Source: an uncultured Prevotella sp.
Lineage (GTDB): Bacteria; Bacteroidota; Bacteroidia; Bacteroidales; Bacteroidaceae
Length of the DNA: 23,268 bases
Direction: 5' to 3'
NCBI GenBank assembly: GCA_937877685.1
Contig: CALFGU010000205.1
Location: 1 to 23,268, forward strand
Under the pieces are notes generated by a model. It had not been told where the DNA came from, made no database searches, and worked only from the letters and a program-made list of their open reading frames with translations. Within the stretch, counting starts at the first letter, position 1. Every line of letters begins with the position of its first letter. Made by a program: the position numbers and the translations under genes. Shown piece after piece: positions 22,368 to 23,268 of this stretch.

Positions 22368-22375
22368 TATATTTG
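22368..22375 (+). promoter_or_regulatory. -7 promoter box of the 46-residue small gene
   Basis: TATATTTG matches TAnnTTTG. The leader that follows contains GCCTAT-CTTA-ATAGGC (22420-22435), a 6-bp hairpin located 18 bases before the first ATG. The -33 box is weak. Confidence 0.5.
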
Positions 22376-22453
22376 CAGCGGTAAAAGAGAGAACAAAAGT
22401 TTTTAGGAATTAACTAGAAGCCTATCTTAATAGGCAACACAAAAATTAGAATT

Positions 22454-22594
22454 ATGATGAATGTAAAAAGAACAAATGACACAATCGAGACGCTTCAGTA
22501 TCAATTAAAGCGATACAAAGCAATGAAGAAAGGAGCTGCGTGTCAGTCTTTGCAATTCAAGCTCCAAAAATTAATGAGCCAAAGCAACAGCTAA
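22454..22594 (+). CDS. 46-residue basic small protein of unknown function
   Basis: The ORF encodes MMNVKRTNDTIETLQYQLKR and 26 further residues, ending KLQKLMSQSNS. It is basic and looks like one or two amphipathic helices with heptad-like leucines; there is one Cys and no membrane segment or signal. I do not recognise a family. Support for a real gene comes from a TAnnTTTG box 79 bases upstream, a leader hairpin, and a strong terminator starting 40 bases after the stop. The second ATG (22457) could equally be the start. An RNA gene with an incidental ORF is the alternative. Confidence 0.6.
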   Translation: MMNVKRTNDTIETLQYQLKRYKAMKKGAACQSLQFKLQKLMSQSNS

Positions 22595-22634
22595 GGCTAC
22601 CAAGTGTAGAAACCAATTAAAATGTGTATAATGA

Positions 22635-22665
22635 AAAAGGATGTAGAAATTATCTACATCCTTTT
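22635..22665. terminator. Bidirectional terminator between the small gene and the rhamnose mutarotase gene
   Basis: AAAAGGATGTAGA (22635-22647), loop AATTA, and TCTACATCCTTTT (22653-22665) form a perfect 13-bp stem with A and T runs. It serves the forward small gene and the reverse operon that ends at 22671. Confidence 0.9.
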
Positions 22666-22670
22666 CTGTT

Positions 22671-23060
22671 TTATTCATAGAGGTAAAACATTCTATCCAT
22701 CAGTTGCCATTTCTCTGCAGACGAAGCGCCAGCCTCTGCTTGTTGGAATATCGCCATATATGCCTCCCATTCTTCCTGACGAGGCAAAGTAGCCATTCGA
22801 GCCATTGCTGTATCCCATTCAAAATCGAGTGGTGTTTCCACAATCATGAACAACCGAGTACCAAGAATATAAATTTCCATTTCCAAGATCCCCACCTCAC
22901 GGATAGCCGCCAATGTTTCTGGCCAAACTTCTCCTTGTGAATGTCTTTTGCGGTATTCGGCTATCAATTCCGGATTATCCTTCAAATTCAACGTCTGACA
23001 GTATCGTTTGACAGGTCCGTGATACTCCTTTACTTTATATCCTTGTTTCTTGTCTCCCAT
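22671..23060 (-). CDS. rhaM: L-rhamnose mutarotase family protein (DUF718)
   Basis: RhaM-type enzymes interconvert the alpha and beta anomers of L-rhamnose or a related 6-deoxyhexose before isomerisation. The 129 residues have the family blocks RYCQTLNLKDNPELIAEYRK, VWPETLAAIREVGILEMEIY, TRLFMIVETP and WEAYMAIFQQAE; the catalytic-site Tyr, His and Trp positions (EYRKRH, VWPE) are present. The N-terminus is some 20 residues longer than the E. coli protein. The ATG at 23060 lies 2 bp after the stop of the upstream ROK kinase gene, so the two are translationally coupled and a deoxysugar or hexose uptake role is likely. The exact sugar is not certain; the symbol reflects family, not proof. Confidence 0.85.
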   Translation of the reverse strand: MGDKKQGYKVKEYHGPVKRYCQTLNLKDNPELIAEYRKRHSQGEVWPETLAAIREVGILEMEIYILGTRLFMIVETPLDFEWDTAMARMATLPRQEEWEAYMAIFQQAEAGASSAEKWQLMDRMFYLYE

Positions 23061-23062
23061 TA

Positions 23063-23268
23063 TTAAGCTTCTCTTACTTCCCAACCGAGAGCACTAGCGC
23101 CCAATACAGCAGCATCAGCGTCCTTCAATTCAGAAACCAACAACTTAGTCTTACCTTCGTAAATCTTCAAGATGTTTTCATCCAAAGCCTTCTTGATAGG
23201 CTTCATGATGTAATCACCAGACTTAGCCAAACCACCGAACAATACGATAGCTTCAGGGCTAGAGAATG
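23063..23268 (-). CDS. ROK family sugar kinase (glucokinase-like), C-terminal part (runs off the right edge)
   Basis: Only the last 68 residues are in the window. They start FSSPEAIVLFGGLAKSGDYI, the conserved GG-containing segment near the C-terminus of ROK kinases, and continue KPIKKALDE to the end DAAVLGASALGWEVREA, where the LGAS motif also fits ROK proteins. Cytoplasmic ATP-dependent phosphorylation of glucose or a related sugar is the likely activity; a ROK repressor cannot be ruled out because the N-terminus is missing. It is directly upstream of, and probably coupled to, the mutarotase gene. GGT and AAG codons suggest good expression. Confidence 0.88.
   Translation of the reverse strand, partial: FSSPEAIVLFGGLAKSGDYIMKPIKKALDENILKIYEGKTKLLVSELKDADAAVLGASALGWEVREA

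Overview
This window reads as a Bacteroidota (Bacteroidales, most likely Prevotellaceae) chromosome segment carrying foreign sequence at its left end. The Bacteroidota signs are TTTG-N19/20-TAnnTTTG promoters at 1023, 6040, 18010 and 20594, weak Shine-Dalgarno context, lipoprotein signal peptides, meso-diaminopimelate dehydrogenase, a 7TM-HD PgpH protein, and a DUF2975/YozG-type regulator pair. No tRNA, rRNA, CRISPR array, insertion sequence or prophage gene was seen.

Left end (1-~635): GC-rich sequence encoding the start of rsmH and the C-terminal part of a Firmicutes-type mraZ, which is the normal mraZ-rsmH order of a dcw cluster. The mraZ part is fused in frame to the N-terminus of a Bacteroidota nitroreductase-like lipoprotein. 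A mis-joined assembly is the simplest reading.

Central part (~640-21120), mostly housekeeping: a membrane metallophosphoesterase and proA; dnaK behind a near-consensus sigma-54 promoter with two matched upstream palindromes; a DUF2975 membrane protein with its small HTH regulator; a reverse-strand block of yraN, tadA, tex, glmM, ddh and an outer-membrane barrel protein; a forward pair of a sugar ketoisomerase-like cupin and a FemAB/GNAT-like transferase; typA and pgpH, which diverge; and rplS. Themes are cell wall precursors (glmM, ddh), translation and RNA (tadA, tex, typA, rplS), protein folding (dnaK) and second-messenger turnover (pgpH).

The most unusual feature of the central part is five intergenic repeat islands (7659-7836, 11913-12036, 12966-13064, 14657-14960, 15927-16150). 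Each has the same plan: a short word repeated, a core, then the reverse complement of the word repeated. The words differ between island types (GTACTCT; GGTTCTGA; GGTTAAAGG), but several cores look related. One island holds three exact-period 85-bp tandem copies. A 36-bp promoter-proximal element with fixed spacing also recurs at 14045 and 18193.

Right end (21129-23268): an isoaspartyl peptidase/asparaginase lipoprotein, a 46-residue small protein, an L-rhamnose mutarotase-like protein and the end of a ROK sugar kinase. It lacks the repeat islands and looks more like Bacteroides/Parabacteroides. It could be native or a second join near the rplS terminator; the sequence alone does not decide.
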